Below, piece after piece: positions 21,816 through 32,574 of a stretch of 64,000 nucleotides of DNA. This DNA is from Hypoxylon rubiginosum. Taxonomy: Eukaryota; Ascomycota; Sordariomycetes; Xylariales; Hypoxylaceae. The stretch spans positions 1,426,001 to 1,490,000 of the forward strand of contig CADCXA010000055.1 of NCBI GenBank assembly GCA_902806565.1, written 5' to 3'. Position numbers and translations under genes: made by a program. The first letter of the stretch is position 1. Every line of letters starts with the position of its first letter. Below the pieces are notes generated by a model that ran no database searches, was not told the DNA's origin, and was given only the letters and a program-made list of their open reading frames with translations.

Positions 21816-24800
21816 ATGACTATGAATGCGGGATACACCGTTTCGCCCGCGTCGCTCGACCTTCGCGATCACCCAAAGGATCGGACGCAACAACCCCACC
21901 GCGACCTTCACCAAAACTACAGCTACAACTACAACCAGGGCCAGAAGGGTCCCGCCACGCCCATCGAATCCCACCTGTTGTCGCCATATTCCTCCCACGT
22001 TCGAAGCAACTCGGCCTCTCCCACAGGCAATTTCAACACCCCCGCAGACACTGCCTCCACCATAGACATCTACCAGTCGAGTGACTTGAGTAGCGACTTT
22101 GGTGATCCGTTCCTCGGAGTCGACTTCGACCAAGTCGAGAACGGACTGCCCCAATTCCTCGAGGGCTATGACGGCCTACAGGAACCCATAGCTCATTATA
22201 CGCAAACCCAAGACTTTGGTATTAAAGATACACAGTATCCATTGAGCCCGCACCAGACCCCTTCTATACCGTCGAGGTCGGCTTTTGGCGGCAGTGCGGG
22301 AGCCAATGCCGAATTTGGGATGTCCGTTGGACCTCAGCATTTCTCGCAGACCCAGCCCTCTACGAACTCGGTTGACTCGAACCAGTCTGTGCCTCAGCTA
22401 ACACCCGACACAAACGGAGACAGTTTCTCGAGTGATGAAAACCTTGCGCCGACCTCATTTGCTATGGCCACCCAAAGCCCCCGTGTTCTTGTTTCCATGT
22501 GGAATAGGGACGAAGAAGGCCCAATACAAGGCGTTGAGAGGTCTTTCACAGCAGGCGCTGAAAGTCCTCATACCGTACATGCTTCGCACAGCCTAGCTGG
22601 CGATTTAGCAGGTGACTCGCCTCGTGAAAACTTGTCGACAGTTACGCGAGATGGGCAAGGTAGCTGGTTGCCGAACTCTGCAGCAGGATATAAGGGTCTC
22701 GCTCCAGGAAACCGGCCGTCGGAAGAGGTCCCAAGCCCCAATCAGCAAGCAGCCAACCGGGAACGCGCTGAGACAAACAAGAAGGTATACGAATGGGTTT
22801 CTCGATCAGCGGGCGACCCTTCTGGTACCTCTGGAGGCGCAGGAGGTTCTTCTAACATAGTTGCTGGAGGTCAAGATTCGGAGGACGACAATATACCTTC
22901 TGGTGAAATCCCCTTTGGAGATCCAACCGAGAATAGGCATATTCCCGGCCAGACGTACCTTCATGTAGACGGACCAGGTGGTCCTCTTACACAAACCGAC
23001 TATGATATAATGCGACAGCTCCAAACTTGGGGAGATGCGCCGGCTATCCATGCCATTCAGTCTGATCAGCAGTTCCAGCCGGCAACGTCGCAAGCTGCGA
23101 TCGAAAAGTTCAATCGGCAATGCCAAGACAACGAATCAATTGTTTCGAGAGCGGCTACCTGGGGAACTCGACGGCGCAGCTTGCCCAGTGTCGTTGATAT
23201 GGAAGGTATCATCAGCGGCAGCTTTCTGAAGAAGTTGTCCCTTAGTCATTCCCGACGACCGAGTTTCATCAAAAAGATACCTGGCCTTGTACGGAAACCT
23301 AGCGCTAGCCAACTCCTGAAGCGCAAGGGAAGTAATGCCAGTGAAGTACCACCAGAAGATTTCGAAGACCAAGACCGCCGAGACTCCAAAGATACGTTGG
23401 CGCCGCCGTCACGTACTTCTAGCTGGGGAATCAGTGGTATTAGTGGCATTACCAAGAAACCGACACCCAGCTTAAACACTGCTCTGGTCGGGATTGCTAC
23501 AGGCGCCGCTGCGATTGGGACTACTCATGCTCGAAGTGGCTCTATCAGCGCAACGTCGATGACTTCGCCCAAGAGTCCATTTGGATCTCTTAGCGTACCA
23601 CCTGTCAAGAATGCTCTGCGAAGACCGAGGAGCAAGACCGAGCTCCCCAGGAGTTCTAACCATGAGACACTTTCACATCCGAATCTCGTTGGGATGCTGA
23701 AGAAACAAGGTGGCCCGCCTGTTGCTTCATTGGGAAGGCATCAACCAGCAGTGGAACAGGATAATGATGAAGACGACGACGATGATGACTTTGATGACAC
23801 GGACATGAAGAGTGAACCAAACAGATATGAGGCGATTGAGCCAACGTTCCTCGGTTTCCGAGAACACATTCTTCGATTGAACGCTGGGCTTCCAAGCGAG
23901 AATGCGTGGTTAGCTGATCGCATTGCGCATCAGATGATCATGCGCTACAAGCAACTTCAGACCGCAAAAGTTAAGCACCTGAAGCAAGTTAAACAACGGA
24001 ACTGCCCATGCAGATCAATGTGTATTGCCCTTGGTGGATCAGCTATCCCTCTGGATAGCAAAGGAGGCGAACGAGGGTTTGACCCTCTTTCAGCTCGACC
24101 TGAATCTTCTGATGGCGATACCACGCCGCTCGAAGGTGGCATCAATTCGGAGAGTTTCCCTCCCGGTATCCCCATGCCCCCAACAATGTCGCTTCCAGCA
24201 GAATTCGAGTGTCAGCTCTGCTTCTCGAATAAGAAGTTTCAAAAGCCTTCCGACTGGACCAAGCACGTCCATGAAGATGTCCAGCCATTTACGTGTACCT
24301 GGGAGAAGTGCCGTGAGCCCAAAATGTTCAAACGAAAGGCGGATTGGGTTCGACATGAAAACGAAGGTCATCGTCACCTCGAGTGGTGGACATGCGACGT
24401 TGACGACTGTCGGCACATCTGCTACAGGCGTGATAATTTCTTGCAGCATCTCGTTCGTGAGCACAAGTTCACAGAACCGAAGATTAAGACCAAGGCGGCT
24501 ATTAAGAAAGCAGGTGGCGGAGACCGCACGTGGATAAAAGTTGAGCAGTGCCACGTCGAGACGCAGGCCAAGCCATCTGACGAACCCTGCCGATTCTGCC
24601 GCAAGACGTTCCCGACGTGGAAGAAACTTACGGTGCATCTGGCAAAGCACATGGAGCATATCAGCCTTCCGGTCTTGAAGCTAGTTGACACGAAGGAGCT
24701 CGATGCGGATACAATAATCAGTCCAGTACAGGATCCTCCGCGCCCCAACTTCCCTACACCTATGGTAAAACAGGAACCTGTTCCACATGACGGCAGCGTG

Positions 24801-25262
24801 ATCTCGAACCAGATGCCAATAGACTATCCTCAACCAAACAACATTGGTTTTGGCTTCCAGTTACAAAACACCTATTACGGGCAACCCCCACAGATGACTC
24901 AGCCATTCACTGAGATGAACCCAAACCAAGGGTCTAACATGATGATGGCGCAGAACTATCAGCATCACCAGCATCAACCCCAGTACCAACATGTCCCCGT
25001 TACTACTGGACCGGCCTATGACCCCTCCGCAAACGCGTACATGAATCTACAACCCCACCCCCAGCAGGAAGAGTTGGAGCCGTTTCCTCGGTTCGACCTC
25101 AACCCTCTAGGAATCCAGGACGCCACTGGGTCTTTGGGCTATGAAAGCCTTGCGAATACCGGTATGCAGCCCGTCGAGCAGTATACCAGTCACCCAGGCT
25201 CGGTTTCTCCTTACGGCCACTCGCCCCATCAAGGTCACAGCGGCACCTTTTACAACCCGTGA
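21816..25262 (+). CDS. Large C2H2 zinc-finger regulator, 1148 residues
   Basis: A single exon. I chose the ATG at 21816, whose context CAACCATGAC suits a fungal start; the open frame extends 16 codons further 5' without an ATG. The first ~640 residues are low-complexity, rich in Ser, Pro, Gln, Asn and Gly, with a basic Ser/Arg patch (about 465-530). An acidic run (DEDDDDDDFDDTD) lies near 650. A compact zinc-finger region spans about 799-945: FECQLCFSNKKFQ, FTCTWEKCREPKMF, WTCDVDDCRHICYRRDNF ending HLVREH, and a last finger CRFCRKTFPTWKKLTVHLAKH followed by MEHISLPVLKL. The ~200-residue tail is rich in Gln, Pro, His, Asn and Tyr, as in activation domains. I recognise the type as a fungal C2H2 transcription factor but cannot name it. 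Probably nuclear; targets unknown. No truncation is seen. Confidence 0.9.
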   Translation: MTMNAGYTVSPASLDLRDHPKDRTQQPHRDLHQNYSYNYNQGQKGPATPIESHLLSPYSSHVRSNSASPTGNFNTPADTASTIDIYQSSDLSSDFGDPFLGVDFDQVENGLPQFLEGYDGLQEPIAHYTQTQDFGIKDTQYPLSPHQTPSIPSRSAFGGSAGANAEFGMSVGPQHFSQTQPSTNSVDSNQSVPQLTPDTNGDSFSSDENLAPTSFAMATQSPRVLVSMWNRDEEGPIQGVERSFTAGAESPHTVHASHSLAGDLAGDSPRENLSTVTRDGQGSWLPNSAAGYKGLAPGNRPSEEVPSPNQQAANRERAETNKKVYEWVSRSAGDPSGTSGGAGGSSNIVAGGQDSEDDNIPSGEIPFGDPTENRHIPGQTYLHVDGPGGPLTQTDYDIMRQLQTWGDAPAIHAIQSDQQFQPATSQAAIEKFNRQCQDNESIVSRAATWGTRRRSLPSVVDMEGIISGSFLKKLSLSHSRRPSFIKKIPGLVRKPSASQLLKRKGSNASEVPPEDFEDQDRRDSKDTLAPPSRTSSWGISGISGITKKPTPSLNTALVGIATGAAAIGTTHARSGSISATSMTSPKSPFGSLSVPPVKNALRRPRSKTELPRSSNHETLSHPNLVGMLKKQGGPPVASLGRHQPAVEQDNDEDDDDDDFDDTDMKSEPNRYEAIEPTFLGFREHILRLNAGLPSENAWLADRIAHQMIMRYKQLQTAKVKHLKQVKQRNCPCRSMCIALGGSAIPLDSKGGERGFDPLSARPESSDGDTTPLEGGINSESFPPGIPMPPTMSLPAEFECQLCFSNKKFQKPSDWTKHVHEDVQPFTCTWEKCREPKMFKRKADWVRHENEGHRHLEWWTCDVDDCRHICYRRDNFLQHLVREHKFTEPKIKTKAAIKKAGGGDRTWIKVEQCHVETQAKPSDEPCRFCRKTFPTWKKLTVHLAKHMEHISLPVLKLVDTKELDADTIISPVQDPPRPNFPTPMVKQEPVPHDGSVISNQMPIDYPQPNNIGFGFQLQNTYYGQPPQMTQPFTEMNPNQGSNMMMAQNYQHHQHQPQYQHVPVTTGPAYDPSANAYMNLQPHPQQEELEPFPRFDLNPLGIQDATGSLGYESLANTGMQPVEQYTSHPGSVSPYGHSPHQGHSGTFYNP

Positions 25263-28200
25263 AAAGTGACCAACCTGTTCTTTCTATTTTGCGGTTTACG
25301 TTTTGCGATTCCCTCTTATGGCAGATACCCCCGAGCTGGAGTTTTGCAGGATGGCCTTGAGCGACCAGTTGCATAGTCCACTTATGTTCCTGAGATCATT
25401 TTGGTTGGTTGGGGACTTCCTTTTTTATATTTTATTATATGCGCGATCTATGATATACCACGGCGTTGTTTGGATAAGAGAGTTGTACATTGCATTTTCC
25501 AATCCACGTCTGGACACCCGGACAGTTCCCAGACCTTCCGCTCGACCATCATATCATGATATACTGCCTTGTATCGGCAACACGCATGTGTTTAGGCCGA
25601 CTTCTCCTTACGTTTTCTTGACTTTCTTGTTCAGGCTATGCTAGTGATGGAAAAGAACTTACGAATATCATTTGGGTACGACACGACAAGCGGGTTATTG
25701 ACGAATTCTTGGAAATATGTTGACGACGGGAAGTGGGACGCACACACGCACGAACACACAATCATCCGACCTTGTTATGGGAAGCGTTTTTTCTTTCTTT
25801 TTTCTCTTATCATCGGGATCGGGTGTGGTTTGGCGCGTGCTTTTTTTTCTAGACTACATCTCAATAGACCTCTTACTCACGTCTTGATATCATCATATCG
25901 TGTCTGCTTCGTAGTGATCTTGCGGGCTGGTTCAGACTTAAATATGTGCACTTAGATCTGCGGCGGGCCGGAGGCCTCCATGGTCTTGTATGGCACCGGC
26001 GGGTCCTGACGTACCATGAGCCGCCTTCGTTAGTTCCTAGGTAGGTGGGTATATCTAGTTCGCGCAAGTACCTGTCATTGCTCAAGCTCTTATCCTACTC
26101 TTAAAAGCTAAAAAGTAGGTACAGTATGTGCATCTTATTTGGGGAGATGATCACACTAACTAGGTGGGCTTCTGGTAATGAGGCTTAATCTCAGTAGCGT
26201 AGAGAGAGATATCCCTATTTTACGTAGTGGCTAACCCCTCATAGCTGACGATAGGATATTAGAAGAGCGATAACACATGCCTTCTTATGATTTTGAGAGG
26301 TAAGTAGCATAACGACTTGAAGAGAAACAGTAACGTACATATTTCTGCTCATGCGAGGTCTTACCGTTGATCCGTTAACTTCAAGCGTCGACGCATAATG
26401 GCACCTGTAACTTGTAGATCCGACTTCGAGAAAGATCAAGCTCAATTGACGTTGGTGATCAAACTCGAACGATCGGACTGATCCCATTGCCGGCGCCGGT
26501 CTTTCGGGAGGGGTACCCTCGAGCGTATTTCTTATTTCCACCTTACTCACGGTTGGGGTGGTGGCGTCGGTCTGGCCAGACAGAGTGGTTGGCCTTTCAT
26601 AGCGAATTAAGCAACTTAACCTCCTAGTTGGCGAAGACGACATACGGAGGTCGATGGATCAACTTACCTACACATCTAGGTATTTGCTCGAAGACAACAA
26701 CCAGAACATATTAAAGTAGTGTCCAAGCGCAGATGCCGGCTAGTTCATAGATCGACCCGACGCCATCGTTCGAGCATCCCTATGCCGTGCAATATGCAGT
26801 ATTGATAGGAATGGTGTGCATAACAGCATTAAATTATACGGAATCCATGCTGCCATGCAACTCTTACGACCAAGCCTGGATTCGTCATATTAGATCAATA
26901 TTAAGATGAACGATCCCAAGGTTTCCAGGGTCCATACAGTGGAATTTGATAGAGGGAAATATGATCGAAGATCTTTCTCGTGTCTTTAGTACAACTTGTA
27001 CATGACGTAGAAAGCAAAGCTGGGATGAAGGGGCAGAAGGGTGAAAAAGACAATCTGGTGAGAGAGAGCTGATTCCCTTTTCCTTGTAGTATCCCTTTTT
27101 CAACTTCCAAGGCATCGTATTGAGCATTGACTCGACTCCTGTTTTGAATGTGGCTTGGATGCTTGGAAAGTTGGAAGTTGAAAGGACAAGGTTTCTTGAC
27201 GCTGGAGACCCTCGTGAACCCCTGAGAGGGACCCAGAGACTTTAACAATTTCCGACCAATCAGCTAATTGATTGCATTCCCTTTTTCCTTTTTGAACCAA
27301 CCACATTCCAGCCCTCCCTCAGTCTTAGACCAAAATTGCTTTTCTCATGGTCCGTTAATGAAGCCCCCCTCCGACGATCATGCTTGCGTACCATCACATA
27401 TTGCTACCTGGACTGCTAGGTAATCTATTCAGCTGTATTGATTTTAGATGCCGTTTCTTTCAGTTACAATTGAAGATTTATTTAGCTGACGGATGGCTAC
27501 CGTGTATTAGCGCTCCAGGTAGTCGTTCGAGTGCAGCGCGGATCGTCCCTTAACTGGCCCATTTCCACTAGGTTTCAAAAATGGCTGGCCCTACGCTCTT
27601 GGAAACGGCTGGGTCGGCCGAAGTAGCCCGGCGGCGACCAATGATCTGCCAAGGGGGCGGTTTCATGTGGATTAGCTTAGCTCCCCGTCGCACCTTTTGG
27701 CTGGCTCCACGACGATGGGACGGACAGGGGTAGCCAGAGCTGGGGTACTGGCAATTGGGTCTCGACTATCCAGCATGCAAGGGGGGCAATGCGTAGCCAG
27801 TCAGCAGCCGCCGTTTCTCTTCTAGAGATCTGGTTCAGGGGGCCGTGGAAAGAGATGCATCTTTCTAATCCAGGCTTCCTCGCCAACCAAACTGCTTTGA
27901 CCTTCACTCTCTTTTTTCCTTTGGCGCCATATTCCTCTTTCTGCTTCAAGTCCGTCTTTTGGTCTATCTGCTAGCACACTCGTTTCCTGCCGGCTCGTTT
28001 CATATATGCGCCGACGTCCACCCTCTCTCACATATTATCGTCAACCTTCTCGCCATCGTTGACGCCCGTTCCCCGGGCCACCAAACTTCCCATAACTAGG
28101 AAACGGTCCTGGGCACTTGCTCGCTTGTTTCCCTCTTTCTTCAAGAAAGGCAACTTGTTGCCATTTCCATTCTTTCCATAGGTTGATCCTTGGCCATCTT

Positions 28201-28572
28201 TGATTTGCATTGTTTTTTCTTTGGACAATTAACAATACCGTCTCTTTGCTCTCGCCCTCTTTATCCCGTACGTAACCGACTTGGAGTTTTCGACCCGATT
28301 TATCTACCTAGGAGATCACCAGCCGCTACACATCCAAGACGAACAGTTTTCTTCGGGCGACATCATTTTACAATCGATACAATTTTTTAATATAGATTTG
28401 GTGGAAACGACACCAACGGCGTGATATATTGGACAGCATCTAGCGATTGATTTTTAGGAGCAAGTATAGGAGCCAATTTTCGAGGCGCACAGACAGATAA
28501 CGAGCATTTCCACCACCCGGTGGCTTTTACGGTTTCGTCGGGTCATTACTCGATAGACTTGACCAGGCCAAG
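25263..28572. other. 3.3-kb intergenic region between the C2H2 regulator and the TRP/FLC-like gene
   Basis: It begins with the 3' flank of the regulator and ends with a pyrimidine-rich stretch (about 27790-28400), probably promoter and long 5' leader of the gene at 28573. A CCTAGGTAGGT element lies at about 26036-26046. Open frames such as the one at 26239-26643 on the minus strand show no family features. No gene is supported. Confidence 0.5.
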
Positions 28573-30990
28573 ATGGCAGTATCGAATTCGAGGTGGAATA
28601 TCCGACGGGCAGCGATATTAGCAACGGCATTTATTAGCGGAGCCCTGAGCGAGGATCTGTTAGTGACGAGCGGATTCAGCAATTGCGAAACAGGAAGCAA
28701 TATCAATGTTCAGAAGGTGGATATATCATACAACAATGCCGACAAGTCGGTAACTTTCGATGTTGCGGGCACGAGTAATAAGCAACAGAATGTAACGGCA
28801 ACGCTCTCCGTAACAGCATATGGGCAAGATATTTACACGAACAGCTTCAACCCCTGTGATGAGACAACATATGTCGAGCAGCTGTGTCCCGGTATGTTTA
28901 TGGACCTCTAGTTACACTCTGTTTCCGAGCTCAATTGCTAACATTAGAATAGTTCCGGCGGGATCATTTGGTGCCAACGGGACTCAGGCAATTCCCGAGC
29001 AGTATGCTAACTCAATTCCTGCCATCGCCTTCCAGATACCCGATATCGCGGCACAAGCAACGTTGCAGCTCAAGTCCCTCGACGATGGAAAAGACGTAGG
29101 TTGCATTCAATCACAAGTGACGAACGGCAAGACCGCCAATGTAGCCGCGGTCTCGTTTGTCGCTGCTGGCGTAGCTGGTGCGGCTTTACTGGTGGGTGGT
29201 GCTGGAGCAATCGGTGCTGCTTTCTCAGGAGCTGGCGCGGCCGGCGGTGCAGGAGGCGCAGGAACCATCAGTCCGAGTTTCATGGAGATCTTCGGCGTGT
29301 TCCAAGGCTTTGCCATGAATGGGATGATGTCGGCCCAGCTACCGCAGGTGTACCGGAGCTTCACGAAGAACTTCGCCTTCTCGACGGGTATCATCCCGTG
29401 GACGCAAATGCAGATTTCCATTGACAACTTTCGGGGCATGACCGGTGGGAATCTAACCAACGACAGCGTCGAGTTCCTTCAGAAGGCGACTCTCGTCTTC
29501 CCGGACGGCTCGACTACAAGTGGAAATGGCTCGGTATTCAAGCGCGCCGTTGAGAATGCTGTTTATCTCGCTACTCGTGAAATTGATACTGCGGTAAACG
29601 CAACATCTACCGACGGAAGCACCCCGACGACTACCGATTCGACGATCCGTGCAGCTGTCTCCGGCATTCAGGGATACGTCCAGCAGTTGTCTGTGCCGCA
29701 GGCTAATACTTTTATGACTGTCCTACTGATCGTCGCTATCGTCATCGGTGTCATTGTCGTTGGTATCTTGTTAATCAAGGTCATCCTCGAGGCTTGGGCC
29801 CTGTTCGGCAGCTTCCCCGAGTCTTTGACCGGCTTCAGAAAGCATTATTGGGGCTCGATTGCTCGCGCCATCACATCCCTGATCCTGCTCCTATACAGCG
29901 TCTGGGTTCTGTACTGCGTCTTCCAATTTACGCACGGGGACTCCTGGGCCGCCCAGACACTTGCCGGCGTCACTCTTGCCATCTTCACTACTATCCTAAT
30001 CTTCTTCTCGTGGAAGATTTGGAATATTGCCCGCAAGCTGAAGAACACGGAAGGGGACACTTCGGGTTTGTACGAGGACAAGAAGAACTGGGTCAAGTAT
30101 TCTTTGTTCTATGAATCCTACAAAAAGGATTATTGGTGGATATTTGTTCCGGTCATTCTTTACATGTTTGCCAAGGGATGTGTCCTTGCGGCTACCGACG
30201 GTCATGGTATGGTGCAAACGATCAGTATGCTCGTCGTCGAAGGGTTGATGCTGGGTCTGTTGGTCTGGAGCAGACCGTTTGAGCGAAAGTCCGGTAACGT
30301 CGTCAACATCTGCATTCAGGTCGTGCGCGTCCTTTCCGTAGTCTGCATCCTCGTATTCGTTGAGGAATTCGGCATCACCCAGACCACGCAGACCGTCGCC
30401 GGCGTCGTTCTAATCGCCGTGCAATCGGCATTAGCCGGGATTCTCGCGATCCTTATCGCATGGAACGCCATCGTGGCCTGCTGCAAGCAGAACCCTCACC
30501 GCAAGCGCAGAAAGGAAATGGGTAAGTTGCACTCTAACTTTTCTCAACATGTAGAACCCAGAACAGCCTACTAACAGATACCACAGAGAAGCTACAGCGT
30601 GACATGGACACCCTAACTCCCCTGGATGCGCGCAACTCGCTGCTCTTAGATCGCACCAAGACCAACGAGACCAGCATCAGTATCTCCTACACGAATACTG
30701 TCGCGGATGCTAAGCAACCGCTCAGCCGCCGCGACTCCTCGCCCGAGCGATACATCGGTGTCGCGATCGACCCGTCTGATACTTACTCGCCTTTGAATGC
30801 TCCGTACAACAGATCATTGACACCCAGCATGCCGGTGGGACTGAATCAGAGCCGCGAAAATCTAGTATCGAATTCGGCACCTATTGGGCGCCAACAACCA
30901 ACATTGCCAAACTTGAGCGGTGGATACGGTGGCTACAGCTACGGGCAGCAAAATGGGTACTCGGGATACCGGGCTCCAGGCGGATATTAA
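28573..30990 (+). CDS. TRP/FLC-like multi-pass membrane protein (ML-like domain plus TRP-like channel domain)
   Basis: Three exons, 28573-28891, 28953-30521 and 30587-30990, with introns of 61 and 65 bp, both in phase 1, give 763 residues. A signal peptide (ATAFISGALSEDLL) precedes an ML-like, Cys-containing lumenal domain (SGFSNCETG..., FNPCDETTYVEQLCP, VGCIQSQ). About eight hydrophobic segments follow, starting near residue 165 (Ala/Gly-rich) and continuing through FMTVLLIVAIVIGVIVVGIL and the block SLILLLYSVWVLYCVF. The order ML-like then TRP is that of the yeast Flc1-3 and fission-yeast Pkd2 family, linked to FAD transport into the ER, calcium handling and wall maintenance. The motif PSFMEIFGVFQGFAMNGMMS is typical of it. 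The ~130-residue C-terminal tail is Ser/Pro- then Gly/Tyr-rich, cytosolic and probably phosphorylated. It is intact. The exact orthology (FLC1, 2 or 3) cannot be decided by eye. Confidence 0.92.
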
Positions 30991-32240
30991 GCTGGGCAGG
31001 TCGAGCGGAGTGTAAAGATCGAGCAGAATGAACGCAGGAGCATAGTTAAGGGGCGTGGCTGTGGGGAGGCACGGCGGCAGAATACGGATACCAAAGGAGA
31101 GAACGCACTACAGCTAGTCGAGATGAGCAGAATAATTGAGCTCGAACTGCTGTATACCATAACACATAACCCATAATGTGGCCACGAAACGTTGTATAGA
31201 GACGGACTATACCCCATACGCCCCGAGGTTTTTTGGCAACGAAACTTGGGGCGTATCTACATACATAGACACTGACACCATAAATATTCCATTTATCTTT
31301 CATATAAACGGCCGTCCTTGCCTTCTCCCAAGTATATAGTGGACCGTTATCGAATTGTAGTGATTGAGGCTATATTTATTTAACCCCCTCGGTGCGTTAT
31401 TGAACCATTTATTTGGAACACGGAGTTTTCAAAAACTGACCTATTGCGTATACGAGTTGCGTGGGTTATGTTGGGTAGGCATCTATTATAGTCAATTCTT
31501 CCTGGGTAATTCGAACCCCTATTGTCTAAGACATAAAGGGGTATCTCGCTATCAGCCGGCAGCTGGCTATAATTCTGCCAGCTGCTCATAAATTCCCCGC
31601 AATGTGGGCTAACAGGTAGCTCCGGTGTACTAAGATTTTGACCTCATTCATTGCTATACGTCACGTACGTAACTACATGTACCTAAATAATGCGTAGTCT
31701 CCGATCAAGTACCTACCTATCTTAGGTATCTGGATTTGAATTTGAATCTGACTGATGAATTGCCCAGAGTGCTATGAGACACAATGTTTCAGGTTGGTTA
31801 CCCTTTCTGCCTGACCGACGTGGGGGAACGTTTGCTACCCGTGTCGCGCCGGTTGACGAGGCGATCTCGCGCCCTCGCGCCCTCCACCCCGTGTCACTCG
31901 CTCATCCACAAGATCTGATTATTGACGTGTCGAATCCTAGCCGTACCCAGAAGACCGCCTCCACCTGCGAATGCATCGTGCTCGCTCGATAGTTCTCACA
32001 TCACAAGAGTAGGTGGGCGCTTTTATGCTTCCCCTATCCTATCCCATGTATCAGATACCGTACCTCTCGATTGCCCCTAAATTGGGGCTCGAGAGTGTGC
32101 CCAGGTGGTGACCGGTTTCGCCGGGCAAATATCTGCTGCAGGTCTCAGTTTGTCGGAACCCGGCTGTTGGGACAAGCCTTTCGCAGTAGTACGGCACGCG
32201 GCAGGATACCATCGCTAACGCTCGGTTACCCGCCGTCTAG
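30991..32240. other. Intergenic region with a perfect hairpin; probable 5' exon of the DUF202-like gene hidden here
   Basis: The 3' flank of the TRP/FLC-like gene, a 9-bp perfect inverted repeat (31559-31585) and paired TACCTACC...TTAGGTA elements (31702-31723). The first coding exon of the DUF202-like gene must lie in the right half but I could not place it. An open frame with an ATG at 31774 exists, but no junction to the next exon is convincing. Confidence 0.4.
31559..31585. repeat. Perfect 9-bp inverted repeat (hairpin) with 9-nt loop
   Basis: The arm GCAGCTGGC (31559-31567) is exactly complementary to GCCAGCTGC (31577-31585), separated by TATAATTCT. It lies about 570 bp past the stop codon of the TRP/FLC-like gene. 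No T-run or gene relation shows a function. Confidence 0.8.
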
Positions 32241-32574
32241 GCTAGTAGAGATTCGAGCTGCGCAGCGAACCTTCGAAGGGGCATATATGCGAACGGCTCT
32301 TTCCCAATTTAGTTTCGCTCTGATCATACTAAAGATCTTCACCTCCGAGTTTTACGCTATAGGCGCGCTCTTCGCCTTTTACGGTGCTGCGGTCTTCCTG
32401 TGCTCCATATATCGCCGCTACCAGGGCAACGACCAATTCTTCACTACGAGGGGCGATGATGGAGAGATGAGGAGAAAATTCCGCACTAGCGGCAACAGCG
32501 TCCTTCTCCTCACCTTCCTAAGTATCGGTGCTTATGTCGGCTTGTTCGTTCTCACATGGCAGTTGGAAGGGTGA
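32241..32574 (+). CDS. DUF202-like small membrane protein (C-terminal exon; 5' exon unresolved)
   Basis: The reading frame ending at the TGA 32572-32574 contains VEIRAAQRTFEGAYMRTALS, then two clear hydrophobic segments (FSFALIILKIF / FYAIGALFAFYGAAVFLCSIY) and a third near the end (VLLLTFLSIGAYVGLFVLTW). The pattern QRTFEGAYxRTAL followed by three helices matches my recollection of small fungal DUF202-domain proteins, of unknown function. No ATG precedes this frame except the Met inside AYMRT (32287), which would remove the conserved start, so an upstream exon is expected. A branch-like GCTAAC (32213-32218) followed by TCTAG at 32236-32240 or GCTAG at 32241-32245 fits an acceptor. The protein would be about 105 residues plus a short N-terminus. 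Moderately sure it is real; the 5' end is open. Confidence 0.65.

Noticed and set aside
31440..31530. tRNA-like B box (GGGTTCGAATTACC-like on the minus strand)
   Set aside because: No matching A box, acceptor stem or anticodon arm could be folded around it.
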